NCBI GenBank assembly: GCA_944474755.1
Contig: OX104112.1
Coordinates: forward strand, 60,171,640-60,235,639
Direction of reading: 5' to 3'
DNA: 64,000 bases
From: Limnoperna fortunei
Lineage: Eukaryota > Mollusca > Bivalvia > Mytilida > Modiolidae
The notes under the pieces are model-generated. The model did no database searches. It was not told the DNA's origin and saw nothing but the letters and a program-made list of their open reading frames with translations. Positions within the stretch are counted from its first letter, which is position 1. Each line of letters starts with the position of its first letter. This document shows positions 62,683 through 64,000 of this stretch, piece after piece. The position numbers and the translations under genes were made by a program.

Positions 62683-64000
62683 GTAAGTAGTCATATTATA
62701 CTACTCTTCTAGTAGTATTACCTTCTTAGTTTATTTTCAAAGTGGCCGAGTGGTCAAGGTAGTTCGTCTACTATTGATCAGGTGGTCTGTTAACACTGAG
62801 ATTGTGGGTTCGATTCTTACTTCAGGCAGGGTGTACTCGACTCAAATCTTAATTGACAAGGTTTTCCTACCGCAGGGGGGGGGTTTCTCCGGGTACTCCC
62901 GGCTTCAACCCCCCCATTAAAAACTGGACGCCATGATATAGCTGAAAAATTGCTGAAAGTGGCGTAAAACACCATCAAACAAACAAACAAACAGATTTCC
63001 TGTATTGTATATGCAGATATCATACTAGTAAGTCAGCTTATGGTTGCTAAAGTCTTTATTCTAAATAAGTACACTATTAATGGACATGTACATGTAATAT
63101 ACATGTATGTGTATACTTTTCCATCAATTTTCACAAACTATTGTACATTCAGGGTTGCATTTACTGATAAAGCAACAGCTTGGCAGGGCAGATACAAAAT
63201 GTTATTTGTTTGGTAATTATTAAGTACACAGATACTATCAATTAGTAAACTCTTCAGGTGCTGGTAGTCAAATTGAGTCATACAGTGATTATCCCCAAAT
63301 ACTAGTAGCTCCACTAGCTGGTGATAGGTAAAAATACTAAATTATATTAATGTGCATATTGGAGATGCACATAACAGTTTTTAGGTCAGAATACAGGTAC
63401 TTATGATATTTATAATTAATTATTTTAAAAGAACATAGGTCATTATGAATCAATTTATCACTGTATGCAGTGTACATTATAAGTAAATATACCTGAAATA
63501 CATGTAATTATAAATACATGTATTTATACATGTAATTCATGACCATAATTAAGGATCCCTTACATTCTTGGATACAATTGTATGAAGAGGAGATACTACT
63601 GATAGTTCTTGTACATAAATTTCGAAATTCAATAATTTACTCAAACACAGAACCACAAATCATCAAAATTAATGAAAAAAAAACAAAAGAAAGGACAAAA
63701 ACAAGGAACACTTTGTTTAACCAGTTAACCTTGAAAAATTTTGCTATAAAACATGTTAAATGTGACATGTGTGCACCATATACATGTATATAAAACGGTA
63801 CCTATAAAACAGCCAATAAAGAATTTAAATTCCATTCTTCCATTTACAACATACGTGTACATGTACATACATGAACAAGATAGATTCATATTTAACAAAT
63901 TGATGTGTAATAAACTATTTATTGTTTGGAAAGTAAAAATCATGGCTCCTCTATGGCAAAAGTTCGTAGCCCAGGGGGGTTGTATAACTACATATGTAGT
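62683..64000. other. TMEM64 first intron, start (continues beyond window)
   Basis: From the donor to the window edge I found no segment encoding the remaining VTT domain. It contains a SINE (62741-62992); after that there is only AT-rich sequence with TACATGTA words. Confidence 0.6.
62741..62992 (+). mobile_element. tRNA-derived SINE in TMEM64 intron 1
   Basis: The A-box TGGCCGAGTGG and B-box GGTTCGATTC are both intact. The body and the ATGATATAGCTG block are present, and it ends in a clean (CAAA)n tail. The first ~9 bases of the head (GGGGCCTCG) are missing, and no target duplication was obvious. A poly-G slip lies at about 62875-62883. Confidence 0.85.

Noticed and set aside
63539..63793. 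84-residue frame as TMEM64 exon 2
   Set aside because: Sequence does not resemble the remaining VTT domain and no acceptor in phase 0 supports it.

Overview
This is a 64 kb, strongly AT-rich window of animal nuclear DNA. Long introns with GT/AG junctions, a tRNA-headed SINE family and non-autonomous elements carrying ACGG-type microsatellites and terminal hairpins all point to a bivalve mollusc. A mussel-like bivalve is my best guess, but that is inference. No prokaryotic features, rRNA genes, functional tRNA genes or CRISPR arrays were seen, and I recognised no intact transposase or reverse transcriptase.

Two protein-coding genes can be supported. The first runs on the minus strand across about 51.5 kb (53693 down to 2186). 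Seven exons, whose splice phases all agree, give a 384-residue type I membrane receptor: signal peptide, one CUB domain, one LDL-receptor class A domain, one transmembrane helix and a Tyr/Pro/Ser/His-rich cytoplasmic tail. The exons total 1155 bases; nearly everything else in the span is intron. The second gene is on the plus strand at the right edge: the first coding exon of a TMEM64-like VTT/DedA-family membrane protein (62008-62682), which continues beyond the window. A tiny 40-residue reading frame at 48393-48515 with a nearby poly(A) signal is a weak third candidate.

Layout: 1-2185 is sequence downstream of the receptor. 2186-53693 is the receptor, with introns full of mobile and tandem repeats. 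53694-62007 is the intergenic region between the two divergent genes and is dense in small inverted-repeat elements. 62008-64000 holds TMEM64 exon 1 and the start of its first intron.

The most interesting structures are in the repeats. (i) One Russian-doll insertion has a foldback element enclosing three successive copies of one hairpin-ended family (27073-31762); the innermost copy holds seven exact 165-bp tandem units. A second two-level nest of the same family lies at 48861-51209. (ii) A related family has ~171-bp core repeats, an ACGG microsatellite and a terminal hairpin (19340-20785), the architecture I recall for bivalve pearl/Helentron-associated elements. (iii) The exon 2/intron 2 boundary of the receptor has been tandemly copied, leaving a second intact 5' splice site 123 bp inside the intron. 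(iv) Several compact inverted-repeat elements have clean target duplications, including a 49-bp palindrome with a 9-bp duplication and a 31-bp SINE tail with a 14-bp duplication. The two genes show no evident functional link.
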